Origin: Mixta intestinalis | GTDB taxonomy: Bacteria; Pseudomonadota; Gammaproteobacteria; Enterobacterales; Enterobacteriaceae | Assembly: GCF_009914055.1 (NCBI RefSeq) | Contig: NZ_CP028271.1 | Location: 62,001-126,000 of the forward strand | Direction of reading: 5' to 3' | DNA length: 64,000 nucleotides | Shown: positions 24,684 to 35,009 of the stretch, piece after piece | Position numbering within the stretch: position 1 is the stretch's first letter | Layout: the number at the start of each line of letters is the position of its first letter | Program-made: the position numbers and the translations under genes | The notes under the pieces: model-generated | The model's input: the letters and a program-made list of their open reading frames with translations, nothing else | Told to the model about the DNA's origin: nothing | Database searches by the model: none

Positions 24684-27371
24684 TCAGAACCATTCACCAT
24701 AGCGACGAATATAGAGGGTTTTTACGCCCTGGCTCAACAGGCAGTAGCCCAACAGCGTTATGACCAGCCACGGGAAATAGCTCAGCGGCAGCGCCTGCAA
24801 ACCAAAAGTAGTCGCCAGCGGTGAAAAGGGCAGCGTAATGCCGATTATCACTACCGCCAGCGTTGCCAGCATCACCGGCAGGCTGGCCCAGGCCTGAATA
24901 AAGGGAATATGGCGGGTGCGCAACATATGCACTACCAGCGTCTGGGAAAGCAGGCCTTCAACAAACCAGCCGGACTGGAACAGCGCCTGATGTTCGCTGC
25001 CGTTAGCGCCGAAGACGTACCACATCAGCGCAAAAGTGGTGATATCAAAAATTGACGACAGCGGGCCCATCCACAGCATAAAGCGACCAATATTGCGAGC
25101 ATCCCATTTACGCGGCTGTTGCAGAAAAGATTTATCCATCCGATCCCAGGGCAAAGCCAGCTGGGCTACATCGTAGATCAGATTCTGCAACAGTAACTGG
25201 ATAGCCAGCATCGGCAGGAACGGAATAAAGGCGCTGGCGACCAGTACGGAGAAAACATTGCCAAAGTTTGAGCTGGCGGTAATGTTCAGATATTTAATGA
25301 TATTACCGAACGTCTGTCGACCAGCGATCACGCCCTGTTCCAGCACAAGCAGGCTTTTTTCCAGCAGAATAATACCGGCGGCCTGTCGGGCCATATCGCT
25401 GGCACCATCGACCGAGATACCTACGTCGGCGGCCCGCAGCGCGGCGGCATCGTTAACGCCGTCGCCGAGGAAGCCAACCGTATGGCCCTGCTGCTGCAAA
25501 AGTCCAACCACGCGCGCTTTTTGCGTCGGCGTCAGACGGGCAAACAGCGTATGCTGCGTCACGCGTTGCGCCAGCTGCGTATCGTCAAGCCGTTCAATTT
25601 CTTCGCCCAGCAAAGGTTCGCCCGCCGTCAGGCCGACATCGCGACAAATTTTGCGGCTGATGGTTGGGTTATCGCCGGTCAGCACCTTAATCTGAATACC
25701 TTTCTGCTGTAGCGCCCCGATCGCCGCTGCCGCACTCTCTTTCGCCGGATCGAGAAAGGTTAACATGCCATACAGCGTTAATTCGCACTCGTCTGCGAGT
25801 GTGAGTTGCTGATACCAGCCAGTAGCGTGGGTTTCCCGTTTGCCGATAAGCAGCACGCGGTAACCCTCCTCGTTTAAACGCTCACTCTGCGCACGCAGCC
25901 TGTTGCGCCATTCCTCATCCAGCCGCAGACGCTGGCCGTTGATGCAGAGATGGCTGGATACCGCCAGCATCTCTTCCAGCGCACCTTTACAGATTAAATG
26001 ATGCTCGCCCCGTTCATCGGCGACCAACACCGAAAGGCGGCGGCGTTCAAAATCAAACGGCAGCTCATCGATTTTTCGCCAGTGCTGCGGCAGCCCCTCG
26101 CAGCGCCGCGCAAAGCGCAGTACTGCGCGATCCATCAGGTTTTTATGGCTGCTTTGATACTTGCTGTTCAGCCAGGCCAGCGCCAGCACCGTATCATCAC
26201 TGTTGCCCTGTAAATCAAGATGCCGGTCGAGCACGATACGATCTTCAGTTAGCGTCCCGGTTTTATCAGTGCAGAGCAGATCCATAGCGCCGAGATTCTG
26301 AATTGCTTCCAGACGCTTTATCACTACTTTGCGGCGCGCCATGGCTATAGCGCCTTTCGCCAGATTGGTACTGACAATCATCGGCAGCATTTCCGGCGTT
26401 AACCCAACCGCGACCGCCAGCGCAAAGAGCGTGGCGTCAAGCCAGTCGCCTTTGCTGAAGCCGTTGAGCACCAGCACCACAGGCACCATCAGTGCCATAA
26501 ATTTAATCAGCAGCCAGCTTACGCTGTTGACGCCGCGATCGAAGGCGGTAGCGGGACGTTCGCCAACTAAGCGGTGCGCCATTGAACCAAACCAGGTGCG
26601 ATTGCCGGTGGCGACAACTACCGCCGTAGCGGTGCCGCTAACAACGTGCGTGCCCATCAGGCAAACCGAGGCGGCGTTAAACAGCGCGTTTTCGTTAAGC
26701 GGCTGCGTCTCTTCTGTTGCCGTAAGGCGATGGGATTTTTCTACCGGCAGCGCTTCGCCGGAGAGGGCGGACTGGCTTATCAGCAGATCGCGCGTGGCGA
26801 TCAGTTTGCTGTCAGCTGGAACGATATCGCCCGCTGACAGCAGAATAATATCGCCTGGCACCAGCTCCTGCTGGGCCACCTCCGCCACTTCTGCTACGGC
26901 GTGGTCATTTGTCCGCCGCCGCACGCTAACGCGGGTGGTTACCATTGCCCGCAGCGTATCCGCCGCTTTGTTATTGCGAAACTCCTGCCAGAAACGCAGC
27001 AGGGCGCTGAGCAATACCATTGTCAGCATAATAGCGATACCGGTCAGATCGGTTTCCGCATTCTGACGCAGCGGCAGCCAGTAGTCGGTAAAAAAGCTGA
27101 TAGCAGACAGCCCCAGCAAGACATAAATAAACGGATTATTAAACGCCAGCAGCAGCTGGTGGAGCGGATGCGGTGCCCGCTCAGTAGCGATCTGATTAGC
27201 GCCGTAGCGCGCCTGACGTTCGGCAACCTGCTGGCAGGTTAAGCCATTTTCATCGCTCTGCAGGCGCAGCAGCGTAGTTTCTACGGCAACGCCGGCTTCC
27301 TCACCGATCGGCAGGCGTCGTTGGGCCGCAGCAGAGCGCTGACGCGCTGCCAGTTTAATGGTCTGAGTCAT
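24684..27371 (-). CDS. mgtA: Magnesium-importing P-type ATPase (MgtA/MgtB type)
   Basis: Type III P-type ATPase of the inner membrane that imports Mg2+ under low-Mg2+ conditions. 895 residues with cation-ATPase N domain, TM pairs, the actuator motif SGEALPVEK, the phosphorylation site CTDKTGTLT (Asp369), the hinge GDGVNDAAALRAAD and a C-terminal TM bundle, similar to E. coli MgtA (898 residues) along the whole length. A proline-rich leader peptide gene lies 220 bases upstream (27591-27668), pointing to attenuation control as known for mgtA. Confidence 0.95.
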   Translation of the reverse strand: MTQTIKLAARQRSAAAQRRLPIGEEAGVAVETTLLRLQSDENGLTCQQVAERQARYGANQIATERAPHPLHQLLLAFNNPFIYVLLGLSAISFFTDYWLPLRQNAETDLTGIAIMLTMVLLSALLRFWQEFRNNKAADTLRAMVTTRVSVRRRTNDHAVAEVAEVAQQELVPGDIILLSAGDIVPADSKLIATRDLLISQSALSGEALPVEKSHRLTATEETQPLNENALFNAASVCLMGTHVVSGTATAVVVATGNRTWFGSMAHRLVGERPATAFDRGVNSVSWLLIKFMALMVPVVLVLNGFSKGDWLDATLFALAVAVGLTPEMLPMIVSTNLAKGAIAMARRKVVIKRLEAIQNLGAMDLLCTDKTGTLTEDRIVLDRHLDLQGNSDDTVLALAWLNSKYQSSHKNLMDRAVLRFARRCEGLPQHWRKIDELPFDFERRRLSVLVADERGEHHLICKGALEEMLAVSSHLCINGQRLRLDEEWRNRLRAQSERLNEEGYRVLLIGKRETHATGWYQQLTLADECELTLYGMLTFLDPAKESAAAAIGALQQKGIQIKVLTGDNPTISRKICRDVGLTAGEPLLGEEIERLDDTQLAQRVTQHTLFARLTPTQKARVVGLLQQQGHTVGFLGDGVNDAAALRAADVGISVDGASDMARQAAGIILLEKSLLVLEQGVIAGRQTFGNIIKYLNITASSNFGNVFSVLVASAFIPFLPMLAIQLLLQNLIYDVAQLALPWDRMDKSFLQQPRKWDARNIGRFMLWMGPLSSIFDITTFALMWYVFGANGSEHQALFQSGWFVEGLLSQTLVVHMLRTRHIPFIQAWASLPVMLATLAVVIIGITLPFSPLATTFGLQALPLSYFPWLVITLLGYCLLSQGVKTLYIRRYGEWF

Positions 27372-27590
27372 CTCAGTTACTCCAGATTATGCGCACCCCG
27401 ATCCCTCTCAAAATGAGATCGCGGCAAAAATATAAGTCTGCGTTGCAGAAAAAGGGGGAAGGTTATCCGGCTCCTGTGCAACGCGTTTTACGTTGCATAC
27501 AAGGGGGTTCGTCCATGACGTCTCCTTAACCGCCGACGGGCGATAGCAGATTTGGCGCAGCCAGGAAGCGGCGCTGGGCGTAGCGTTGCG

Positions 27591-27668
27591 TTAATAACGC
27601 GATAGTGAACTGGGCCACGGAGGGCCTGGGGGGAAAAGGGCGTGGCGATAGATTAGCATCGGGTTCAT
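27591..27668 (-). CDS. mgtL: Proline-rich leader peptide upstream of mgtA (mgtL-like)
   Basis: A 25-residue frame on the minus strand starts MNPMLIYRHALFPPGPPWP and ends with TAA. It has 6 prolines (positions 3, 13, 14, 16, 17, 19). GAGAG stands directly before the ATG. It lies about 220 bases before mgtA, the position of the MgtL leader peptide in Salmonella, whose Pro codons let ribosome stalling or dropping switch the mgtA leader RNA. The sequence itself is not the Salmonella MgtL sequence, so the role is inferred from position and composition. A longer overlapping frame (27526-27723) with the Pro-rich part in another phase looks less likely. Confidence 0.6.
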   Translation of the reverse strand: MNPMLIYRHALFPPGPPWPSSLSRY

Positions 27669-27983
27669 CTCTCAAATTACAAAACACAGACGAACCGAAA
27701 GCTCGCTGCCTGCCGGTCAGCAAACCGCGGGGGCTGGTCTGTTAGATTGAACAGGTAAGCACCAGGGACTCCAGCAACTAAACGGCGCTAAGTATAAAAA
27801 TATTTATCGGCGCGGTAAATTTTCAGCCTTAACCGTACTTCAACAGAAACCGCATTTTTTTCCTTAACAAAACGGCATTAGCCATAAATTAATTTTATCG
27901 TTAATAAGATTAAAAAAATGCGGCGTCAGGCGTGGTATCAGGGAACGGGATTTGATGAGCGATGTTGATTTTTTGTAAACAGA

Positions 27984-28012
27984 TTAACAAGTGCGGCAAA
28001 TCCTGCTATGCT
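27984..28012 (+). promoter_or_regulatory. Promoter of acnB
   Basis: TTAACA and TATGCT are separated by exactly 17 bases, with TGC directly before the -10 box (extended -10). It ends about 100 bases before the acnB GTG start. Confidence 0.65.
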
Positions 28013-28114
28013 GGCCGACGCGAAACCGGTGCACCACCCTACATAAGCATCCCACAGATCGCCGTGAAAAAAGGTGGCCGGAACGCCCTATACAATGAGA
28101 GCGAGGAGAACGTC

Positions 28115-30712
28115 GTGCTAGATGAATACCGTAAGCACGTTGCCGAGCGTGCAGCCCAGGGGATCGTTGCTAAACCTTTAGATGCATCCCAAATGGCCGC
28201 GCTGGTTGAACTGCTGAAGAACCCTCCTGTGGGTGAAGAAGAATTCCTGTCCGATCTGTTAATTAACCGCGTGCCGCCAGGCGTTGATGAAGCGGCTTAT
28301 GTCAAAGCCGGTTTCCTGGCTGCTGTCGCCAAAGGCGAAACGACCTCCCCTCTGGTAACTCCTGAAAAAGCGATCGAACTGCTCGGTACTATGCAGGGCG
28401 GTTATAACATCCATCCGCTGATTGAAGCGCTGGATGACGAAAAGCTGGCCCCCATTGCTGCCAAAGCGCTGTCCAATACGCTGCTGATGTTCGATAACTT
28501 CTACGACGTGGAAGAGAAAGCCAAAGCGGGCAATCCCCATGCGCAGCAGGTAATGCAGTCGTGGGCGAACGCCGAATGGTATCTGAATCGCCCGAAACTG
28601 GCAGAAAAGATTACCGTTACGGTGTTCAAAGTGACCGGCGAAACTAACACCGACGATCTCTCTCCGGCACCGGATGCGTGGTCGCGCCCTGATATTCCGC
28701 TGCATGCGCTGGCGATGCTGAAAAACGCCCGTGAAGGCATTGTCCCGGACGAGCCGGGTGTCGTTGGTCCGATCAAACAGATCGAAGCGCTACAGGCGAA
28801 AGGCTATCCGCTGGCCTATGTCGGTGACGTTGTCGGTACCGGCTCTTCCCGTAAATCCGCTACCAACTCGGTGCTGTGGTTTATGGGTGACGATATCCCT
28901 TACGTGCCGAATAAAAAAGGCGGCGGCGTAGTGCTGGGCGGCAAAATCGCGCCAATTTTCTTCAACACCATGGAAGATGCGGGCGCGCTGCCGATCGAAG
29001 TGGATGTAAACAACCTGAATATGGGCGATGTGATTGATATCTACCCGTACAAAGGTGAAGTTCGCAATCATGAAACCGGCGAGCTGCTGGCCAGCTTTGA
29101 GCTGAAAACCGATGTGCTACTGGATGAAGTTCGTGCCGGTGGCCGTATCCCGCTGATTATCGGTCGCGGCCTGACCACCAAAGCGCGTGAGGCGCTGGGT
29201 CTGCCGCACAGCGATGTATTCCGTCAGGCGAAAGATGTGGCGCAGAGCACGCGTGGCTTCTCGCTGGCGCAGAAAATGGTGGGCCGCGCCTGTGGCGTGG
29301 ATGGTATTCGTCCGGGCCAGTATTGTGAACCGAAAATGACCTCGGTCGGCTCGCAGGATACCACCGGCCCGATGACGCGTGATGAGCTGAAAGACCTGGC
29401 CTGCCTCGGCTTCTCCGCCGATCTGGTGATGCAGTCGTTCTGCCATACCGCCGCCTATCCGAAGCCGGTTGACGTGCAAACCCATCACACGCTGCCTGAC
29501 TTTATTATGAACCGCGGTGGCGTTTCGCTGCGTCCGGGCGACGGCATCATCCACAGCTGGCTGAACCGTATGCTGCTGCCGGATACCGTTGGTACAGGCG
29601 GCGACTCCCATACCCGTTTCCCGATCGGTATTTCGTTCCCGGCGGGTTCCGGCCTGGTCGCCTTTGCTGCCGCTACCGGCGTAATGCCGCTGGATATGCC
29701 GGAATCGGTGCTGGTGCGCTTTAAAGGTAAAATGCAGCCGGGCATCACCCTGCGCGATCTGGTACATGCGATCCCGCTTTACGCTATCAAACAGGGCCTG
29801 CTGACCGTCGAGAAGAAAGGGAAGAAAAACATCTTCTCTGGCCGCATTCTGGAGATTGAAGGTCTGCCCGATCTGAAAGTAGAGCAGGCGTTTGAACTTT
29901 CCGATGCCTCTGCTGAGCGTTCCGCTGCCGGTTGTACCATCAAGCTGGATAAAGCGCCGATTATTGAGTACCTCAACTCTAATATCGTGCTGCTGAAATG
30001 GATGATCGCGGAAGGCTACGGCGATCGCCGTACGCTGGAACGCCGTATTCAGGGCATGGAAAAATGGCTCGCCGATCCGCAGCTGCTGGAAGGCGATGCC
30101 GATGCGGAATACGCTGCGGTGATCGAAATCGATCTGGCTGAGATCAACGAGCCGATCCTGTGTGCGCCAAATGACCCGGACGATGCGCGTCTGCTCTCTG
30201 AGGTACAGAACGAGAAGATTGATGAAGTCTTTATCGGTTCCTGTATGACTAATATCGGTCACTTCCGTGCGGCGGGCAAACTGCTGGACAGCCATAAAGG
30301 CCAGCTGCCGACGCGTCTGTGGGTAGCGCCGCCAACCAAAATGGATGCGGCGCAGCTGACCGAAGAGGGTTACTACAGCGTGTTCGGTAAGAGCGGGGCG
30401 CGTATTGAGATCCCTGGCTGCTCGCTTTGCATGGGTAACCAGGCGCGTGTCGCCGATGGCGCGACCGTGGTTTCGACCTCAACGCGTAACTTCCCGAACC
30501 GCCTCGGTACTGGTGCGAACGTCTACCTGGCTTCAGCAGAGCTGGCGGCAGTAGCATCGCTGCTGGGGCGTCTGCCGACGCCAGATGAGTATCAGCAGTT
30601 TATGGCGCAGGTGGATAAGACCGCGGTGGATACCTATCGCTATCTGAACTTCAACCAGCTGAACCAATACACGGATAAAGCGAAAGAGGTGATTTTCCAG
30701 ACGGCGGTGTAA
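28115..30712 (+). CDS. acnB: Aconitate hydratase B
   Basis: Main TCA-cycle aconitase, a [4Fe-4S] enzyme interconverting citrate and isocitrate, and an RNA-binding iron/redox regulator in its apo form. The 865-residue product has the HEAT-like N-terminal domain, the swivel domain and the cluster-ligand cysteines in GSCMTNIGH and GCSLCMGN. The start is set at GTG 28115 (GAGGAG 6 bases upstream, VLDEYRKHVAER matching E. coli MLEEYRKHVAER); the in-frame extension to 27962 is non-coding leader. Same length as E. coli AcnB. Confidence 0.97.
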   Translation: MLDEYRKHVAERAAQGIVAKPLDASQMAALVELLKNPPVGEEEFLSDLLINRVPPGVDEAAYVKAGFLAAVAKGETTSPLVTPEKAIELLGTMQGGYNIHPLIEALDDEKLAPIAAKALSNTLLMFDNFYDVEEKAKAGNPHAQQVMQSWANAEWYLNRPKLAEKITVTVFKVTGETNTDDLSPAPDAWSRPDIPLHALAMLKNAREGIVPDEPGVVGPIKQIEALQAKGYPLAYVGDVVGTGSSRKSATNSVLWFMGDDIPYVPNKKGGGVVLGGKIAPIFFNTMEDAGALPIEVDVNNLNMGDVIDIYPYKGEVRNHETGELLASFELKTDVLLDEVRAGGRIPLIIGRGLTTKAREALGLPHSDVFRQAKDVAQSTRGFSLAQKMVGRACGVDGIRPGQYCEPKMTSVGSQDTTGPMTRDELKDLACLGFSADLVMQSFCHTAAYPKPVDVQTHHTLPDFIMNRGGVSLRPGDGIIHSWLNRMLLPDTVGTGGDSHTRFPIGISFPAGSGLVAFAAATGVMPLDMPESVLVRFKGKMQPGITLRDLVHAIPLYAIKQGLLTVEKKGKKNIFSGRILEIEGLPDLKVEQAFELSDASAERSAAGCTIKLDKAPIIEYLNSNIVLLKWMIAEGYGDRRTLERRIQGMEKWLADPQLLEGDADAEYAAVIEIDLAEINEPILCAPNDPDDARLLSEVQNEKIDEVFIGSCMTNIGHFRAAGKLLDSHKGQLPTRLWVAPPTKMDAAQLTEEGYYSVFGKSGARIEIPGCSLCMGNQARVADGATVVSTSTRNFPNRLGTGANVYLASAELAAVASLLGRLPTPDEYQQFMAQVDKTAVDTYRYLNFNQLNQYTDKAKEVIFQTAV

Positions 30713-30739
30713 ACCTCCGTTATGTTAATCATCCCGATC

Positions 30740-30768
30740 AAGGCGGAACTCAGGTTCCGCCTTTTTTA
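30740..30768 (+). terminator. Terminator of acnB
   Basis: AAGGCGGAAC and GTTCCGCCTT form a perfect 10-bp stem around TCAG, followed by a T tract. Confidence 0.93.
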
Positions 30769-30783
30769 CGGCTACTTTTTGTC

Positions 30784-33700
30784 TCAGAAGGTGACGTTTA
30801 CTCCACCGATAATGCCCCAGTCTTCCATGCCTTCTTTGCTCAGGCGGCGCTGATGCTGAAGCTTGCTGGTGACCTCCAGATTTTCTTTCAGACGCAGGCC
30901 GATATCGGTGCTGATTTGCAGGCTGTCGCCGCCCTGACCGGAGGCGAAGACCGCAGGCTGTACGCCATCGCTGATAATGGTTTCATTGGCATGACCGGGA
31001 CGATGGATCAGGCGCAGATCGCTGCCCAGCCGCAGCTGACCATATTGAGCAAAATCAAGCTGGTATTGATATTTCATGCCGGTGAAGAATTGCGGCATGC
31101 TGTGCATTTTCCATGAAACTAACGCGTCATCGTTATCGGTAAACGTATCCAGCGAGAGGCGCTGATAGCGTATTCCCGCCAGCGGCGTTAGCTGATGTGA
31201 ACCCGCCAGCCAGGTTTTTCCTGCTTCCAGGCCAAGGTGCCAGCCGTTAGCTCTGGGTGAGGCAACCTTACCGCGTAACGTGGTGGAGACTGAGCCATGA
31301 TAGCGGTGGTAGCCAAGCGGCAGCGACAGGTTGAATCCTTTTTCATTTTCCCAGCTGAGCAGGCCGTTCAGCGACAGGGTATCAAATTGCCCCTGGCTGC
31401 TGCCGTCACGTGCACGTGGCGTTAGCTTCAGCTGGCCTTTCGCCACGCCCAGGCTAAAGGTGGCGCTTTGCTGTGAATCGTCGATAATCTGCCAGCGCCC
31501 ACCCATCAGCCAGCCGTGGTAGCGGCTGTCAAAATCATAACCGTAGTTGCTGAAGCTGCCCGGCGAATGGTAATCATCGTTGCCCTTATAACCGGAAAGA
31601 AAGAAGCCGGAGGCGCTTGCCGCCACGCTGGATGACATCAGGCTCTGAATATTTTCGGCATAGCGCAGAAAAGCGGTAGGCATGGAGATATAAGCGGGTA
31701 CCTGAGGGATCACTGCCGGACGCATCTGCGGTTTACTGCCTGTAGAAGGGCGGGTGTTATCCGGCTGAGGCCGGGCAGGTGGGTTATTGCCAGGTTGATT
31801 ATCCGCTCCGGAAGAGGGCGGCACCGGTGGATGATTCTCTTCCGGCTGCGGCGTCACTTGCTCTGGTGATGGCGTGTGATTGTCGTTCTCTGCCAGCATG
31901 ATATTTTGCAGGCGATAATCCCAGAACTGGTTGCCCGTTCCTTCGACCAGCCTTTCATCGCCGCTCGCTTTCCCAGGCGCGAAGGCGTAGAGGCCCCAGG
32001 CCCATGCGCCGCGTGCGACATAACCTCCGGCCAGCTTAACGCTGTCGGCGCTGGCTTTACCGCTCACCTGAACCACCGATACACCTTCCCGATTACCGGC
32101 AATACCGTCAGCATTGCTGTCGCTGTCGGTCCAGGCTGCTTTGGCGTTAACGCTGACCAGCACAGGATTATCCCGCTCAGTCTGTAAATCGCCGTTAATT
32201 AGCAGGCGGTCGGTAGCATTGGCGCTGAAAGCGGAATCGAGCAGCAGGTTGTTATTGAGGCCAGCGGTAAGCTGCCCGATACGCAGCGTAGACCACTCGT
32301 CAGGCTTATCGCTTTTGCCCGGCTGCAAAAATGCATCTTTGCCCATCATCAGCGAGCCCAGTTGCCCGCTGCCGGAAAGCTGTGTGCGGTCGGCCATCCA
32401 CAGTGTAGATTGCATCCGTCCGTTCACTTCCAGTTCGCCAGCGTCCAGCGCGACGCCGCCCTCGGTGTTGATATTGCCGTTAAGGATAAGCAGGCCATCG
32501 CCGGTTTTTTTCAGCCACCCTTTGCCGTTAACCGTGGCATCAATACGCGAAGTCAACGCGCCCTGCGTGCTGGTGCGCTGGGCAATATCGGCATGCAGTT
32601 CACTGCTTTCGTCAGTCAGTTCGATATTACCTGCCAGTGAAGCGTGACCGTAAAGTTTTAGCGTGGCGTCACGCTCCAGCGTGGCGGAGGTATCCAGATG
32701 TCCATGTTCTCCTACCGTTAACGCCGTGCCAGACGCCACCGACAGCGAGCCAGCGTTGTACGCTTTATCATCCCAGTCGTCGCTGTAGTAAATCTTACCG
32801 GCATGCAAAACCTGCTGACCGCTAAGCTGTAGCGTGCCCTGGCTGATGGTGAGATCGTTTAATATTGCGCCGCCAGCCAGCGTCAGGCTATCGCTGGTTT
32901 TGCCCGGTCGATAATGCAGGTTGAGCTGACCGCTGCTCTCTTTTTCTCCCAGCTGACCCAGGAAAGTTTGCTGGCGTCCGGTTAGCGTCAGCTGCGCCGC
33001 CTGGCTGGTGTTATGGTTAACGATACGAGCGCCATCATCGTTATGTTTGATCTCGCTGAAGCTCAGCGCATTGCCGTTGAGATCGAGCGTGCCGCCGCGA
33101 TAGCCGAAGCGAATATTATCACTACCGATCTGATCGGCGCTGTTTAGCACTACCGTAGCGCGCCCGCTGACCAGCGTGATGGTGGAAAACGCCTGCTTAT
33201 TACCCGCGTTATCTGCCTGCTGATCGAGGATGACGGTGCCGTCGCCAACGTTTAATGAACCGGCATTCATCCCGCTGGCGTTGATATGCAGCGTGCCTGC
33301 GCCAATCTTATGCAGGGCATCACCTTTCAGGCCGTTAACCTGCCAGAGCACGGTGCGATCCTTATCCACTTCCACGCCGCCGCCAACCCAGGTGGCATCT
33401 TCTCCGGCAGCGCTGCGCAGTTGATAATCAGCGGAGAACTGGAGCTTGCCCGCGCCCATATTAATAGCGCGATCGAGCACAATGGTGCCGCCGTCGCCGT
33501 CAAAACGCAGATCTTTTGTGGCATCCAGCGCCTCGTTGCTGGCTGCTGAAGGGGCGCGGCTGGCGTAGCTTTCCTCAAGGCCGTGCCACTGCCACTGGCT
33601 GTTTCCCTGCGTAATGGCGCTGCTGTTCCAGTGAATATCCCCGTGCTGGACGTTATCCTTTACGTCAGGAGCGCTGTTGGCGGCGATGACGCTGTTAATC

Positions 33701-34506
33701 CATGAATCTTTAATCATCGCGGCGGAGAAACCGCGTCCGTACAAACCTTTACCGTCGGTTCCTACGTGTACCCCAACCAGTTTCCACTGCTTATCCAGGC
33801 TATCATAGGCAAATATCGGGCTGCCGCTGTCGCCGCCCTGAGTACCAAGAGAAAGCGGGCTGCTAAAGGCGCTGTCTGGCGACCAGAACGCCCAGCGCAG
33901 CATCGAGTTAATTTTCATTCCATCGGAGGAAATGGTGCCGCCCGCTTTCCATTTATAGGCGGCAGACAACGATAGTAACTCGCTGCCATCGTCGTTAATC
34001 GTTCCGTGCTTGCCCGCACCCACGCGTACCACCCACGGAAAGCGAGACATATTTTTCTCTTTAGAGAGTTCGCTGTAGCCAATGTAAGGAGTCGGTGCTG
34101 CATCGGTAACCACCTTATTCAGGCGCGGAACGTGAAAATCGATAGCGGGATCGTTATTGCGATTAATCAGCGTATAGGTGGTAGCGTATTTGGCGTTATT
34201 GCCCCATGTTGAATTTTTATATCCGCCGTTATGCCTGACGCCCACAATATAAGAAGGGGAGATAAGCGTGGCGTAACCGGTGCTGTTTACCATACCCATA
34301 TCGGGCATAGGAAAATCGAGATAGCCTGACAGCGTATTATCTTTACGGTATACCGGGGTGAACTGGGCTCCGGGGCGATATTTCCCTAAATTCTCTCCAA
34401 AATCGCGGTAATCCTGCGTATCAATATCATGGCGAAAAATAGCGGCATTAACCGTAAGCGAAACAAGCGCGCTGCCCCAACAGAGGCGGCGTAAAAGATA
34501 CTTCAT
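30784..34506 (-). CDS. Serine-protease autotransporter (S6/SPATE-like)
   Basis: Type Va secreted protein of 1240 residues. Order: signal peptide (KYLLRRLCWGSALVSLTVNA), chymotrypsin-like S6 protease domain with the GDSGSPIF motif (catalytic Ser about residue 227), a His in VGVRHNGG near 92 and a candidate Asp near 123, a long repetitive beta-helix passenger rich in Gly/Asn/Asp/Leu (about 300-870), a Pro-rich linker (about 890-940) and a C-terminal beta-barrel ending in ...GGVNVTF, the terminal Phe typical for BAM recognition. Start 34506 is chosen because AAGGA stands 7 bases upstream; the earlier ATG at 34512 abuts that site. Likely exposed or released at the surface; substrate unknown. Single gene inserted between acnB and yacL. 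Confidence 0.92.
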   Translation of the reverse strand: MKYLLRRLCWGSALVSLTVNAAIFRHDIDTQDYRDFGENLGKYRPGAQFTPVYRKDNTLSGYLDFPMPDMGMVNSTGYATLISPSYIVGVRHNGGYKNSTWGNNAKYATTYTLINRNNDPAIDFHVPRLNKVVTDAAPTPYIGYSELSKEKNMSRFPWVVRVGAGKHGTINDDGSELLSLSAAYKWKAGGTISSDGMKINSMLRWAFWSPDSAFSSPLSLGTQGGDSGSPIFAYDSLDKQWKLVGVHVGTDGKGLYGRGFSAAMIKDSWINSVIAANSAPDVKDNVQHGDIHWNSSAITQGNSQWQWHGLEESYASRAPSAASNEALDATKDLRFDGDGGTIVLDRAINMGAGKLQFSADYQLRSAAGEDATWVGGGVEVDKDRTVLWQVNGLKGDALHKIGAGTLHINASGMNAGSLNVGDGTVILDQQADNAGNKQAFSTITLVSGRATVVLNSADQIGSDNIRFGYRGGTLDLNGNALSFSEIKHNDDGARIVNHNTSQAAQLTLTGRQQTFLGQLGEKESSGQLNLHYRPGKTSDSLTLAGGAILNDLTISQGTLQLSGQQVLHAGKIYYSDDWDDKAYNAGSLSVASGTALTVGEHGHLDTSATLERDATLKLYGHASLAGNIELTDESSELHADIAQRTSTQGALTSRIDATVNGKGWLKKTGDGLLILNGNINTEGGVALDAGELEVNGRMQSTLWMADRTQLSGSGQLGSLMMGKDAFLQPGKSDKPDEWSTLRIGQLTAGLNNNLLLDSAFSANATDRLLINGDLQTERDNPVLVSVNAKAAWTDSDSNADGIAGNREGVSVVQVSGKASADSVKLAGGYVARGAWAWGLYAFAPGKASGDERLVEGTGNQFWDYRLQNIMLAENDNHTPSPEQVTPQPEENHPPVPPSSGADNQPGNNPPARPQPDNTRPSTGSKPQMRPAVIPQVPAYISMPTAFLRYAENIQSLMSSSVAASASGFFLSGYKGNDDYHSPGSFSNYGYDFDSRYHGWLMGGRWQIIDDSQQSATFSLGVAKGQLKLTPRARDGSSQGQFDTLSLNGLLSWENEKGFNLSLPLGYHRYHGSVSTTLRGKVASPRANGWHLGLEAGKTWLAGSHQLTPLAGIRYQRLSLDTFTDNDDALVSWKMHSMPQFFTGMKYQYQLDFAQYGQLRLGSDLRLIHRPGHANETIISDGVQPAVFASGQGGDSLQISTDIGLRLKENLEVTSKLQHQRRLSKEGMEDWGIIGGVNVTF

Positions 34507-35009
34507 TATCATATCCTTATGAATGAAATAATTAACAGCAGCAATAATCGGTAATGATGAGAGGGTTATGAAAATAGTTATGTCCCGCTAATAAAATAAG
34601 GCGCGAACGCCGTTAATAAAAGCATTTTTTCTAAGGAATGATTCAGAAGCGATTTTTTATTTTCAGATGAGAAGCATGCTGCAAATAACGCAAAATAATT
34701 TCAGCTTATTCAGAGATTGCCTGCATCATTGATCACTCTTTCTAATTAGATTGCGAATGGCTGGAATCAATTTCCTGACGATACTAGGAACTTTCTTTTT
34801 GAGTTTACTCTGCTTAAGGTAGTGGAGTGGTCGCGTTTGGTTCGCCGTTTTCTGATGGGGTGCCTCTGCCGTTGTTATCTGACAGAAGCAATATTTATCC
34901 GGCACGCGCTGTTTTTTACCGGACGGGCTGCGATAATGCGCGTCAAAGGGCGCGATGGTTCACCGGGTGCGAAGCCGTGCCCGCCAGCGCTGAGGTTGAG
35001 GACAGAAAG
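34507..35009. other. Divergent gap between the autotransporter and yacL
   Basis: About 500 bases. The left part is AT-rich and should hold the autotransporter promoter. The right part is GC-richer but shows no convincing gene; the frame upstream of yacL to 34827 lacks family support. No operator or RNA gene recognised. Confidence 0.45.

Noticed and set aside
27700..27790. PhoP box before mgtA (CTTA...GTTTA on the minus strand)
   Set aside because: The spacing is 10 instead of 11 bases and only one half-site is good. PhoP control is plausible biologically but not shown here.
29117..30295. 392-codon minus-strand frame inside acnB and other long antisense frames in lpdA, hutU and pdxA2
   Set aside because: Shadow frames in GC-rich conserved genes, with no start signals or recognisable products.
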